A stretch of DNA of 64,000 nt. Origin: Calliopum simillimum. Its lineage: Eukaryota > Arthropoda > Insecta > Diptera > Lauxaniidae. Positions 21,066-32,244 of this stretch are shown in pieces (positions within the stretch are counted from its first letter, which is position 1; each line of letters starts with the position of its first letter). The notes beneath the pieces were generated by a model. It saw only the letters and a list, made by a program, of their open reading frames with translations, had not been told where the DNA came from and ran no database searches. The stretch lies in assembly GCA_951812925.1 (NCBI GenBank), contig OX638370.1:24481964-24545963 (forward strand), in the 5' to 3' direction. Both the position numbers and the translations under genes were made by a program.

Positions 21066-21394
21066 AAAAAGAGTTCGTATTTTAACAAATGAAACATTTT
21101 TATTTCTCTTTCTTTTCTCACAACTGTCACTATTTATTTAACCTAATTTTTTAAATTTTTATCCCCCACATAACCCTCGTTTTTCTTTTCATTGTTGAGT
21201 TTTACTGCATTATCAGCATTGCAAAACAATAAATTCTTTTGAGAACGCTATTTTGCTATGAGAGAAATAAGATAGAGAGAGAGAGTGAGAGAAGAAAATT
21301 TATTTGCCTTCTTTCAAGAAGAATTTATTTGTTTGCTAACCAGCTGTTTTACATGGTGTACAGTGGTCGAGAAGACAATTTTAGCCTCTAAACG
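21066..21394. other. intergenic flank of the BEL insertion
   Basis: No gene was seen. A GA-rich run (GAGAGAGAGAGTGAGAGAAG) lies near 21275-21294. Confidence 0.5.
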
Positions 21395-21670
21395 ATTTTA
21401 TAAAAATTGAAACGGCGGATCCAAAATGGCGACCAAAAAATTATTAAATCAAAACCAAATTGTTGCTAGGAGGTTTTTTAGGTCACTTATTGCGAATTCG
21501 AGATTAAATTTTTTTTAAAGAAAACAGCGGATCCAAAATGGCGCATCATTTTCATAAAAAATAGTTATATCGGAGCAAAATTATTGCTAGGGCGGTATCT
21601 GAGGAGGCTGATTCCGAATTAAAGGTAATTTATTTTCAAAAAAACAAAATGGCGGACCCAAAATGGCATT
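21395..21670. repeat. ~118-bp tandem repeat with GGCGGATCCAAAATGGCG
   Basis: The phrase GCGGATCCAAAATGGCG recurs near 21411, 21527 and 21646, with GCTGATTCCGAATT-type phrases between. The same family is more diverged at 9518-10120. Confidence 0.65.
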
Positions 21671-22499
21671 TTGCAGAAGTTTTAAGTTTTTCAATGACCA
21701 CTTCTGACTTCGATAAAAGCCAAATTACAAGAAACCAACAGAACTTGTATTGACAACACCTTACCGTGAGTATGTTCAGTGATACAAAATGTACAAAAAG
21801 CTGACTGACTTCATGTTTTTTGTTTTCTTTTCGTTTCACCTTTGCCATTGTACTAGCTATGATAAATAAGCTTTTCTAATTTGTACCAAATAACAAAAAA
21901 AGTACTAAAACTGTCCAAAAAGTACCAAAAATGGGCGATTCTAATATTAATTAATAGAATATTATCATACATCATGAAACTGGTCGATTAAGACTTATGC
22001 GGCCTTATGCAGCAGACAGTCATTGTTTCACAACTCTGAAAATTTATAGATTTCTGTCAATGTTTAAAGCCAACAATGGGGTTAAACTAACGTGCAAATA
22101 TCACATGTTCATGTGCAACATTGCAACAATGCATGATTGTTCGCCATAAAAATAAAAGAATTCGCTCTGTTTGAAATGAAACCAAACAAACCGAAAACAA
22201 AAAAAAATTGTTTCCAATTAATTGCACCAACGCTGCTGCTCCCAACGTGCAACTGTCAACAAAGAATGCTGCCAATTCAATGAAAAAAATGAAGAAAAAT
22301 GTAGGCATTCAACAGAAGAAATAAAGGCCTAAATATTTGAAAAATAAGTCAATATGTAATGGGCCAAGGATAATTGCTGTTGACTTATGTTAAAAGTAAA
22401 AGCTCAATGGTGCAAGATGAGATGAATAGTTGAAAAATGCATGGATTTTGCTATAGAAATAAAAAAAAAATCAAATGTGAGTACTTTGTAAAGAAAAAA
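21671..22499. other. intergenic, no gene supported
   Basis: Nothing is recognisable beyond A/T tracts and two short minus-strand frames without motifs (21636-21848 and 22087-22308). Confidence 0.5.
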
Positions 22500-22990
22500 T
22501 ATGGGTAAATCTCCGAAAAATGTACCAAAACATACCTTTTGTCGTCCCCACCTATTTTTTTTATTTTTTTATAACTTGAAGTTATAGGAAGGAGATATAG
22601 AAACCGAAATTTGGTTTTAACCAAATTAAAAAAAGAATGGGTGGCAACCGTGAAAATATTTGTACAGTTTCAGAAATGTTTGTCTTAACAACTCTGAAAC
22701 CACAAAATTTCAATTTAGTGAAAAAAAATAAAAATTATGTAAGATTTTCGAAAGTAACCAAGTGGCAACCTTTAAAATGTATATTAGATTTCCGAAAAGT
22801 TTATTTAAGCGACTTAAGACTTAATTTAAATTTGAATTTCTTAAAAAAATATATTAAGCAAAAGTAACAAAAAAAGACAGGTTTAGGGAGAATGATAAAA
22901 TGTTACAAAAAAAAAAAAAACGACGGAGAATGATGAATCGGAGAACGACAAAATTATGCAAAAACAGTAATATCACAATGAAAACAGCAA
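22500..22990. repeat. inverted copy of the 12.2-14.35 kb repeat family
   Basis: TATGGGTAAATCTCCGA (22500) is the inverse of the segment at 14333-14350. The GGTGGCAACC and GGAGAATGATGAATCGGAG blocks are the inverse of 12480-12900. Together with that region it brackets about 8 kb that contains the BEL element. Confidence 0.55.
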
Positions 22991-23405
22991 TTTTTCGTAA
23001 AAAAATTAAAACTGGTGCATAGCCTCTGTAATTGTTTATTGTTTTACTTATGTATTTAAGTCCGCAGAATGGGGAGTAAGGAGTGGAATTGAAAATATTC
23101 AAAACGATTTACTGAGATTGGCATTTAAAGTAAAAGATTTTTGTGCGTTCTTCTTCTTTTACTATGATTTATATTTCGCGCTAAATTTCGTTGCTTAATG
23201 AAAATTCCATATTTTTCTAATATTTTGTATGCAACCTTTACACTGTACAACAAGAGCAAAAAATTATAAAAATCCAATTTGTTTCGAAAAAATAGGAATT
23301 ACCTATTATCTAAGCAAACAATCGAGCTTAATATAGATAACCTCGCAAATCTAACCCCTACCAATGTTTTTGCTTGTGATCATAACATGAATTGCATGAT
23401 CGTGG
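22991..23405. other. intergenic, no gene supported
   Basis: AT-rich; I see no gene, RNA or clear repeat. Confidence 0.45.
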
Positions 23406-24315
23406 CGGCGCACAGTGTGAGATTTTGCCAATCTAGGACGTCAAAATTCAATTATAGCCGTAGTTTCAAATATATTGGGTTAAAATTTTGTATATGTGCT
23501 TTAATTTTTTATGCGGAGATTTGGTTTAGAGATGAAAAAAATCGGACAAAATCTACTTGCACCTCCCATACAAATGTGCCTTTTTTTTTGTAAAAAAAAA
23601 TTAAATATATTGGTTGTAATGAAAATATCAACTTGAAAATGTGTATTTACCATTTCAGTGGTAGCTGAATACTACTGTCAAAAAATGGAAGCGATTAAAA
23701 AAGATAACATAAATTTTTTTTTTTTTTCATGATTTCAGTGCAATTGTTCATTATAACACTTCAGTCATTGTAAAAAAAGTAGTCTTTGGGCAAAAAATGG
23801 GCAAGATTATAATTTTTTAGTCTATTCTATGAGTATGTATGCTCATCTTGTATGCTTTGTCATAGCCTAACCACGCTTAACTTGTAAGTTATAGTCTATG
23901 AAAAATTCAAGATTTTTAAAATTTGTCTTACCTTTTCGCTGATTATAAAATAATTTGATTAAAATACTTAAGTGCAAATGTAAGGGTTGTGTATAGCAAA
24001 CGTTTTTAGTAAATGTATTGACCTTTAATGCAAAAAACTTTTTGCCAAAAAACAAACGCGCACAACTTTAATTTGATCGCTCAAAGTTTTGTTATCGATG
24101 CAAGCTTGAAAATTTGTTTTTGCATGCTGTTCAATAGTACGTGTTTGATAGCTGTTATCATGTCAATGACATTTCTTTTATTCTCTTTTATGCTTATTTT
24201 ATTAACAATTGGGGTCTTTTCTAACAAATTACTAAATATGATCGATTTTCAAGCACATTGTTTTTTTATTTTCATTTTGACGTCCTAGATTGGCAAAATC
24301 TCACACTGTGCGGCG
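23406..24315. mobile_element. Transib-type non-autonomous element, 900 bp
   Basis: The element (23411-24310) has perfect 37-bp inverted termini. They begin CACAGTGTGAGATTTTGCC (23411-23447) and end in the exact inverse at 24274-24310. It is flanked by the 5-bp duplication CGGCG (23406-23410 and 24311-24315). Inverted repeats beginning with CAC and a GC-rich 5-bp duplication are the established signature of the Transib superfamily, the source of RAG1. The first seven bases equal the vertebrate recombination-signal heptamer CACAGTG. No transposase frame is present inside, so it would need an enzyme from elsewhere. Confidence 0.75.
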
Positions 24316-24721
24316 GGGAATGTTGTCTTCCAGCATAAACAAAAATCTGCACTAAAACGTTGAGATGAATGACGCATAACCTGGGAAATATAAAGCTTAT
24401 CAGTTAAAGAAATATACACCCAAAAAAATTATCTGCGAAAATAGATTTTCAAAGAGCATTAACTGATAATAATCTCATAAAAAATTACAGTTTGTTCCAG
24501 TAATTCTGTTATTTTACTGGATTCTCACAAAAAAATTATGGTATGAAAGTAAAATACACCACTTAAGCTTCAAAAAATACAGAGACAGACTGTAAAAAGT
24601 GTTGAATAGTAAAGTAAAAAGTGCGCACATGAAAAAATACGAGTCAGTTTTACAAAATTTGCCTAGAATTATATCAATTTTTTTTTTTATTTTTTATTGT
24701 TTGGAACAGATAATGACTTAC
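24316..24721. other. intergenic, no gene supported
   Basis: A TACACCCAAAAAAATTA motif near 24415 has a weak inverse (TTTAGTTTTTTCCGTGTA) at 25271-25288. These could be the ends of a decayed TA-flanked element, but the match is poor. Confidence 0.4.
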
Positions 24722-24838
24722 ATTATTAGCTACCAACAATGAAAATGCATTGATGGTTGGAGCTTTACTGTTCAGTGTTTTTGAGTAAAACACCAATAAA
24801 ATGCAATCAATGCATATTCATTGTTGGTAGCTAATAAT
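24722..24838. repeat. short hairpin element, 33-bp arms
   Basis: The left arm 24722-24754 begins ATTATTAGCTACCAACAATG. It is repeated in inverse at 24806-24838 with one mismatch. The ~51-base loop shares AGTAAAACACCAATAAA with a segment near 10190, so pieces of this element may be dispersed. Confidence 0.65.
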
Positions 24839-25067
24839 ATTATTATCAATTCGTCGGGTTAAAACTACAACTAGACATCCACATTTTTATTATTTTAAGA
24901 AAAACGCTTCCTAAGTTTTTTGAAATTCGAATTTCGTATGAGATTTAGAAGTTTTCTGCTTTTTATTTCCTACATAAAATTGGATGGGGATTACATTTCA
25001 AAGAACCAACTAGGCTGAGGCGTGAGTAATTTTTTCTTAATGTCGGTTTTCCCCATGAAATGGTTTG

Positions 25068-25130
25068 CAAACTCAGCGGTTAGAGCTCTGCATCAAAAAC
25101 ACAAAGGTCTTAAGTTAGACAATATCAACA
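25068..25130 (+). other. tRNA-like remnant
   Basis: ACTCAGCGGTTAGAGCTCTG (25071-25090) looks like a tRNA D-arm/A-box, followed by a possible anticodon stem and AAGTTAGAC in place of a T-arm. The B-box is too poor for a working gene. It is either a tRNA pseudogene or a piece of a tRNA-derived SINE. Confidence 0.3.
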
Positions 25131-25503
25131 TCAGATTTTTTTAATTTTTGTATTTTTAAAAAAATTTACTGTGTGTGGTATCAGTAAAAAAAACACGGTT
25201 TTTCTATACAAGCGCACAGTTACTGAAAAAATCAGCAAAAATTACTGGGATTTTCAATGAACTTTTACGGTTTAGTTTTTTCCGTGTATGTATTGCATAT
25301 TATACATTTTCTGTAAGTTAAAAACATTTAGTAACATTCGTAAGTTTTCAGTAGTAGCTATCGGATTAAAGTAAACATTTTCACAGAAATACTGTGCGTC
25401 TAGAGAAATTAATTTTGATATGCTATACTTTTACAATACTTTGGTGGACAAAATTGGGTAAATACTTGTGAGTTAACTTACTGATTTGAATTAAGCAATT
25501 ACT

Positions 25504-25512
25504 TTTCATAGG
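25504..25512 (+). promoter_or_regulatory. candidate 3' splice site upstream of Toll
   Basis: TTTTCATAG at 25503-25511, after an AT-rich stretch, could end an intron in the 5' untranslated region about 65 bases before the Toll start codon. This is only a plausible match. Confidence 0.25.
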
Positions 25513-25575
25513 AATACTTTAAAGCAATATAAGACCTATCAACTGATTGTTGTTCAATTAAAATACGTCCGTGTC

Positions 25576-28500
25576 ATGTTGCAACTGATATATCTTGAGA
25601 TTCTGCTGATATTGCTGCTGCTAGCTTCCTCACTATCACTCAGATTTGATGATGCTTATGATATTAAACACTGTGTTGAGTACATGGCAAATAGCACGCA
25701 ATGTGAGTGCTCAACTCTAAATGACGATCATCTATATCAATGTCCCACCATGGAACCAGTACCGCAAATAGAAGTGAAAGTAAGTCCAGATCGCAAAAAC
25801 TATGCGAATGTAGAAATCGTTTGCAATCATAACGCATACGAATCTCTGCCTGCAATGAAAATTGGACTTGTAGATTTATTGCATATGGTACATTGTCCAT
25901 TTCCAAATGCATCCATTTCACATACGATAAACGATCAGCTGGGAATCAATGATTTAGATACCCTTGTATTCTTCAATGCCGATATTTCAAAATCGAATTT
26001 TACACACAACCTTTTAAGTGGTCTGAGAGATTTGCGAACACTGACTTTCAACGCCACTGACTTAACACAAATGCCAGAGGATATTTTTGTGGATTTACCA
26101 AAACTTAATGCGCTTTATTTACTATCAAGTAGGGTACGGCTAACAGTGAACACTTTTGCTGCATTGAAAGATCTAAAAGTACTAATTTTGAGCGATAACC
26201 AACTGCAGCAACTACCAGTGGGCGTTTTTCGGAATCAACGTAAGTTGGGAGTACTCAAAATGGACAAAAATGAGCTACGCTCTGTAAGCAGGGATTTCTT
26301 TAGAGATGTTACAACTATAAAACTTCTTGATCTCAGCTCAAATGGCATTGAAACTTTAGCAGCAGATGATTTTTCATTACTCACGAATTTAAAAAGCATT
26401 GAACTTAGCAGTAATCACATAAAGGAATTACCAACGAAGCTTTTCGCCGAAAACAATCAACTCCGTACAGTACGTATGCGCAATAATAGTCAATCACTTG
26501 AAGCGATTGCGTCATTTGGCAATTTGAGAGATTTGGAGACAGTAGACATAACCTGTAACACCACCAGCATGCCTCAAACTGATGATGTGCAATTCTTCCT
26601 CACAATGCATTCAATGGGATTTTATGAGAAAACTTTTCGCATAAATTGTGGCTTTCGGGAAATACCAGCTGATTTACTCGTGAATACGAGCATGTTCACC
26701 GAAATATCGTTGGCAAAAAATTCTCTAACTACGCTTCCAGTAAAATTTTTTGCAGGTCAGGAACATTTGCTAAAATTAGATTTAAGTCATAATAGACTAC
26801 AGACATTACCGGATGATTTATTTAAGCCAACATTTTACATGATTGCGCTTAGATTATCGCACAATCAGCTAACTGAGATATCGAGTGGAATTTTCTATTA
26901 TTTTCATCAACTTGAGAGGCTTTACCTGGACAACAATCATCTTTTGACTATCGGTCCGCAAGCATTTATGCATTGCGCAGAATTACGTTTTATTAATTTG
27001 GCAAACAATCGCATTAGTCAAATCCACGAGCAAAAAGAATCCTATCCTCATGGTGAATTTAGCTCCAAATTTCGTTTTCTTAAGAAACTACAAACTTTAA
27101 ATTTGCGCAACAATAGCGTGAGTATCATTTTCAGCGATTGGTGGAATGGCATGAGCGAACTGAAAGAACTCGATCTAAGCCATAACTTAATTCCATTACT
27201 GGTTACCAATGACTTATATGTACGGACAAATGTTGGACTCAGCATCAATTTGACCTACAATAGAATAAGCACCATCGTCTATCAATTCTGGAAGAAGTCT
27301 ACATTTGATAGCACCGCCACATCATTCGCCACATTGCAGCTCAGTAATAATCCCTTAATATGTGATTGCATTCTACTACCATTCATACAGTATGTACGTG
27401 GCGAACTGCCGAATACTGCTCCATTGAATTTCATACTAGATCAATTGATCTGTGCTAAGCCTGATAATATGCGGGATTTATATGTTCGTAACGTTGAACC
27501 AAATGCCATACTTTGCCCCTTTGATTTTAAGCCGCCTGTGCATTGCCCACATGGCTGCAAATGCTGGAAACGTATTTATGATCCGGTACTTATAGTTAAT
27601 TGTAGCAGCAGCAATTTGACCGTAGTTCCAGAGCTGCCGCTACTTCAACCGCTCGCGCTCAAGCACATTGAACTGCACATTGAGAACAATCGACTGCGCA
27701 GGCTACCAGTAGTCACCAACGCCACCACTGGTTACAGTGAAGTTACGCAAATATATGCTGCTGGAAATAGTATCTCACAAATTGATATCGATAACTTACC
27801 AGTACAGCTTGCGCAGCTCGATTTATCCCGTAATATGCTTAGAGGGCTTAATCAAAATGTGCTCAGTTTTTTCAGACAAAGTAGTACACTCAAAAAGGTT
27901 GGTCTCTCCGAAAATCCTTGGAATTGTGAATGTAAAAATAAACCCCTGCTGCAGTTCATCAAAGAGGCCAACACAAAGCTGAGCGATATTGATGAAATAT
28001 ACTGTGCTAGTCCCATAAAAGGCAAGATGATCATCAGCGACATATGCCAGAACGATCAGGCCCTAGCGCTAGGGATTTTATTTTGCTGTCTTACAATAAC
28101 ACTAATTGCGGCCCTGTATTACAAATATCAAACCGAAGTGAAGATCTTCATGTACAAGTACCATTTATTTTCATGTTGCGTCAATGAAATCGAATTGGAT
28201 AAGGATAAGCGTTATGATGCATTCATATCTTATTCACACAAAGATGAGAAATTCATTGTGGAGCACTTGGTGCCCGAACTTGAAGTTCGTGGTCCAATAT
28301 GTTTCAAATTGTGCGTACATGTACGTGATTTTATTGTGGGCGGCTGCATTCCCGATCAAATTATACGTGCCATTGATGAGTCAAGACGTACCATTGTAGT
28401 TTTGTCAAAAAATTTCATTGATTCTGTTTGGGCGCGCATGGAATTCCGTTTGGCACATCAGGCTGCATTGAATGAAAAACGTTCACGTGTCATTGTTATT

Positions 28501-28719
28501 GTTTATGATGAAATTGACGATGTGGAGCTATTAGATCCAGATCTTAAGGCATATCTGAAAATGACAACATACTTGAAATGGGGTGATCAATGGTTTTGGG
28601 ATAAATTACGCTATGCTATGCCGCATCGTTCCAAAAAAATGGAGAATTTTGGCATACCATTGGTAGAGATATGCAATGAAATTGAGAAATCAGAATTATA
28701 TGGAATATCGACACTGTAA
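25576..28719 (+). CDS. Toll-family receptor (Toll-1-like), complete, single coding exon
   Basis: This 1047-residue type I membrane receptor binds extracellular ligand (Spätzle-type cytokines for Toll) and signals inside the cell through its TIR domain to MyD88 and NF-kappaB factors. A signal peptide covers residues 1-22 (LLILLLLASS). Next come an N-terminal cysteine region and about 15 leucine-rich repeats to ~590. A first C-terminal cysteine cap starts at C596-D-C598 and a second N-cap at C657. A short repeat block and a second cap at C784/C786 follow. A membrane helix lies at ~829-851. The TIR domain runs 880-1017 with box 1 (YDAFISYSHKD) and a BB loop at R917-P926. The two-cap plan and TIR sequence are those of the insect Toll-1/3/4/5 group. 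I cannot fix the orthologue. The tail after TIR is only 30 residues, much shorter than in Drosophila Toll. The coding exon is uninterrupted. Confidence 0.93.
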   Translation: MLQLIYLEILLILLLLASSLSLRFDDAYDIKHCVEYMANSTQCECSTLNDDHLYQCPTMEPVPQIEVKVSPDRKNYANVEIVCNHNAYESLPAMKIGLVDLLHMVHCPFPNASISHTINDQLGINDLDTLVFFNADISKSNFTHNLLSGLRDLRTLTFNATDLTQMPEDIFVDLPKLNALYLLSSRVRLTVNTFAALKDLKVLILSDNQLQQLPVGVFRNQRKLGVLKMDKNELRSVSRDFFRDVTTIKLLDLSSNGIETLAADDFSLLTNLKSIELSSNHIKELPTKLFAENNQLRTVRMRNNSQSLEAIASFGNLRDLETVDITCNTTSMPQTDDVQFFLTMHSMGFYEKTFRINCGFREIPADLLVNTSMFTEISLAKNSLTTLPVKFFAGQEHLLKLDLSHNRLQTLPDDLFKPTFYMIALRLSHNQLTEISSGIFYYFHQLERLYLDNNHLLTIGPQAFMHCAELRFINLANNRISQIHEQKESYPHGEFSSKFRFLKKLQTLNLRNNSVSIIFSDWWNGMSELKELDLSHNLIPLLVTNDLYVRTNVGLSINLTYNRISTIVYQFWKKSTFDSTATSFATLQLSNNPLICDCILLPFIQYVRGELPNTAPLNFILDQLICAKPDNMRDLYVRNVEPNAILCPFDFKPPVHCPHGCKCWKRIYDPVLIVNCSSSNLTVVPELPLLQPLALKHIELHIENNRLRRLPVVTNATTGYSEVTQIYAAGNSISQIDIDNLPVQLAQLDLSRNMLRGLNQNVLSFFRQSSTLKKVGLSENPWNCECKNKPLLQFIKEANTKLSDIDEIYCASPIKGKMIISDICQNDQALALGILFCCLTITLIAALYYKYQTEVKIFMYKYHLFSCCVNEIELDKDKRYDAFISYSHKDEKFIVEHLVPELEVRGPICFKLCVHVRDFIVGGCIPDQIIRAIDESRRTIVVLSKNFIDSVWARMEFRLAHQAALNEKRSRVIVIVYDEIDDVELLDPDLKAYLKMTTYLKWGDQWFWDKLRYAMPHRSKKMENFGIPLVEICNEIEKSELYGISTL

Positions 28720-28878
28720 GAGAGCACAAAAAAGTAGATAGAGTAATAATTATAAGTTGAACTGAATACGTGATGAGCTGCCAAAGCAATATACTAGGCT
28801 ATCTATTAGAACAATCTATATAAGTATTATAACATTATGGCTTATAGGCTAAGGCAATTGTGATAATGTTGTCATTTC

Positions 28879-28884
28879 AATAAA
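28879..28884 (+). terminator. polyadenylation signal of Toll-family gene
   Basis: AATAAA lies 160 bases after the Toll stop codon and is followed by a T-rich stretch. It is the best candidate for the 3' end of this transcript. Confidence 0.5.
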
Positions 28885-29056
28885 AACTTTTTGAGTTTTA
28901 TATGAAATTTTAATATCGGTTGATTTTTCATAAGCCTAAAAACAATTTTTAGCATTAAGTTAAAGAATCTTTTATTTTATGGTATTGTTCTTTTTGATGC
29001 AAATAAGCACTATGCAAAATTTGTTCCATTTTAGAGAATATATGCAACAAACAGTT

Positions 29057-29353
29057 TTAAAAACCGAAAAGTGGTCCTGAAAATGAAAAAATTTGTATTT
29101 TTAAAATTTAAACTGTTAAACTTTTTATGTGGATTTTGAGACGCTAAATTCGTATCTGCAATTACTTTCCTTGTAAGTTCCGTTCCGTTTTGAAGATGTA
29201 AATGGAATGGCCAATATCTCCAACATTACAGAACTAACAGAGAAATAAATTGCAGATTCAAATTTAGTGGCTCAAAATCCAAATAAAAAGTTGACAATCT
29301 TAAATTTTAAAACAAAATTTTTTTCCATAATTAGGACCACTTTTCGGTTTTTA
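29057..29353. mobile_element. hairpin MITE, ~107-bp arms
   Basis: The left arm starts AAAAACCGAAAAGTGGTCC (29057). The right arm ends in its inverse, GGACCACTTTTCGGTTTTT (29353). The arms stay similar for about 107 bases and enclose ~80 bases. The element lies just after the Toll 3' end. A TA-type target is possible but ambiguous. Confidence 0.65.
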
Positions 29354-29645
29354 TATTGGTTGGAGATGCATCAAATGTTTTCCGAAATTGACCTAATTTT
29401 ACATGATACTTATTTCCATCAAAGAGAATATTTTGGTGCTGTAGAAGCGCAATTCCAAAAATTCTTAAAATTTCAGACCACCATAGAAACCGAGCCGAAA
29501 TGTCAAGATGGAAGTTAAATCGTATATTCATTCATATTCGCACAAAAACTATATTTTTTTGAAGAAATTGATCAGAATGGGTATGATTCGACTTTATGTG
29601 CATAGAGTATGTATGATTCTCAACTTATTTAATTGAAAGACTACT

Positions 29646-31105
29646 TAAGTTCTTGTACCTCTTTCTTGATACACACTTCCTATATGTAGATAGAAACGTT
29701 ACAAAATTAGAAATAGACACTTGCGTACAAGGGCTAAATGAATATTTTGAACTAGTAATAGCATGTTCCTTTCCAAAAGTGATAGTAAGAAATAAAGGTC
29801 TGATTGATCTTCCCCAGAATGTGTTAGACTTTATTAAAGAAAAGAATAGGCTATGCAGGATAGTATCCTCAACGGAAAAATACGCTCAAGGCAATAGTTA
29901 GAAATTTACACAAAATTATTTCAGACCTCATAAAAATTCATGAGGAAAATCACTGGGCAAAAGTTTGTAGGGAAATTAAAATGAACCACAAGACATACAA
30001 AAAATTCAAGAGTGTATGTGTGGCCTCAGTAGGAAAAGGGTTTACGTTCAGGTACAAAATTTGTATGAAATCAATTTGTTAGCGGACAAATTTGAAGAAA
30101 TTCACAGCTTAAATTCAAGCTTAGGTTGCCCAATTTTTGCAAGGCAGATCGCTAGCAAAATTTCTGATTTAGATTACCCTGAACTCACCATAAGGGTTAA
30201 TAGTGAGCTAACAGCAGATAGGAAGTCGTAAGTGAGTAAGTAAGTGATAAGGTAAGATCCTGAATCTTTTGAAAATTACCCAAAGCCCACTGAAATAGCT
30301 ATAATTCTCAAGAGAAAAAATAATAAGAGGAGCTCAAGTGAGGATAAAATTTCCAATTTCTTCTTGAGTAAACTGGATTTCCTCTTGAAGAAAACTGGAT
30401 AAATTGTCTGGAAATTTTTAACGACCTTTTTCAACCATAATTTTAGTATAGGTTATTTTCCCATATCTTGGAAATGTGCAAAAGTCATTCCCATTCTTAA
30501 AACCAACACACATCCAAATGTGCCTAAAAATTATAGACCAATTTCATTATTGTCCAATGTTAGTAACCTATATAAAGGTTCTATCTTTGATAAGCTCAAA
30601 AATCATGCAGCAGAACACAATGTTCCTAAAGATGTTCAGTTTGGTTTTAGACCTTCTCACTCCACTAACCATGCACTGACTCTTCTTTCTGACTATGTCA
30701 GAACAAAACTAAATAAGCGGCGTGTAATAATTTGCCATAGCTCTTGACTTTGTGAAAGCTTTTGACACAGCCTGGATAGAGGGGATAGTGTATAAAATGT
30801 ATAGAAAATTTAGCTTTGAAAAGCATCATTGCAAAAAAGTGTTAGATTACCTTTTGTACACTATAATAATGAAAATTCCATTTGTAAGCCAATAACTGCA
30901 GGGGTACCCCAGGGCTCAATTCTAGCACCAATATTCTATAATATACTTTTTGCAGACATCCCTAGCTCTGACTCAGATATATTAACCCTAATTTATGCAG
31001 ACGACATTATGCTTCTTAGTTCAAATGCAAATCTTAAAATGAATGACCACCAAGAGACTCTCAATAGGTTCTTTACCCTCTCCGTGTCCAAAATATTTTA
31101 GGTGG
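29646..31105 (+). pseudogene. non-LTR retrotransposon (Jockey-like) ORF2 fragment, broken
   Basis: Pieces of a LINE polyprotein lie in order. A linker after the endonuclease (LPQNVLDFIKEKNRL, ~29812-29856) is followed by reverse transcriptase motifs: NYRPISLLSN (~30529), QFGFRPSHSTNHAL (~30639), LDFVKAFDTAW (~30743), GVPQGSILAPIFYNIL (~30900) and YADD (30994-31005). The LDFVKAFDTAW motif is in a different frame from its neighbours, and stops and frameshifts separate the blocks. The sequence breaks off soon after YADD. The intact enzyme would copy its own RNA into a nicked chromosome. This copy is dead and truncated at both ends. Confidence 0.85.
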
Positions 31106-31389
31106 AGAAAAAAATCTAAAAATTGGCATGGAGGCTAATACAATAGTACCTTAGACGGAAAAAACCAATAGGGATTTTGGAAGATGTCGAATATATTAAA
31201 AAAAAAAATTTTTCGAGAAAACTAAAAAAAATCAAAATCAACTGAAAATTTATATTTACCAGAAAAAATTTTTAAAAATCATTTTGATTTTTTTAATATC
31301 ATAGTCGAAATATTTTTAAAAAAATTAAGATATTATTAATTTATTTATAGCTACATTTTATTTTTTTTACATGACCTAAATTGTTCATG
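31106..31389. other. AT-rich spacer
   Basis: A/T tracts only; no gene seen. Confidence 0.4.
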
Positions 31390-32175
31390 CATTTTTTAGA
31401 ACGTTCAATTCCCTATAAGGGTCTCTCCGTACTGTTTTTTCGTCAGACTTACCCTTCATGAGATATCGCGACTTGAAAATCATTGAACATAGTGTGGAGC
31501 ATAGTACAATGTTCAATTTTGAATAATTTTCAAGACGTGATATCTCATGAATGGTAAGTCGAACGAAAAAACAGTTCGGAGAGACCATTAAAGGAAATTG
31601 AATGTTCTACAAAATGCGATGATTTTTTTTTTTTTTCTAGAACGAATCTTTTTGGAGCTATTTTGAAAAAACGGTTTTTTTCTAAATTTTAGGTTTGTTG
31701 AAAAAATATCTCGTAAACTATAGGTCGTGAAAAAAAAAAATTTAGCTTTTAGTGGATGTAATTCCCTATAAACAGGTAGGTGTTTTAACTTTGAACGTGT
31801 GACTCACCGTTCATGAGTTATTGTAATTTTAAGCTCAACACATCACTGTGCCTACTCATAAGCGGCATGCACAATTTACTAATTTTTTTCAAATTTTGAA
31901 TTGGGATATCTCCTGAGTTATAGGTCGTACGGAAACAATTATGAGGTCAATTTTATAGAAAATTTTATAAGCTACAATATTGTACCACAATATTTTTCTC
32001 TAAAGAGATATTTGTTAAAAACTGTTTTGGACGCCAGCGAACACGACTCGAGGTAGCAAAGTTGAAATTCTGAAAGAGCACATCGAAAAACTTTTCATGT
32101 AAAACTACCAAATGACTGTACTATTAGGAAATTCGATTAAAAAATGAAAAAGTTACATAAAATTGAATGAAAAAT
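31390..32175. repeat. foldback repeat, inverted relative at 59.9-60.6 kb
   Basis: 31390-31483 and 31527-31618 are inverses of each other (TTCATGAGATATCGCG / CGTGATATCTCATGAA). The right arm and its continuation to about 32140 recur, inverted, at 59940-60595, including ACGACTCGAGGTAGCAAAG and CACATCACTGTGCCTACTCA. I see no coding region. Confidence 0.7.
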
Positions 32176-32244
32176 GGCCGAATTGCATTTTTGCCAATTT
32201 CTCCTTTTTTTATTTTTTGTTTTATTTGTCATCAATTTGTATAT

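Noticed and set aside
25068..25130. Functional tRNA gene
   Set aside because: No acceptor stem and a broken B-box; kept only as a tRNA-like remnant.
24413..25290. Possible element bounded by TACACCCAAAAAAATTA and its weak inverse
   Set aside because: Ends match poorly and no duplication can be fixed, so I did not call it as an element.
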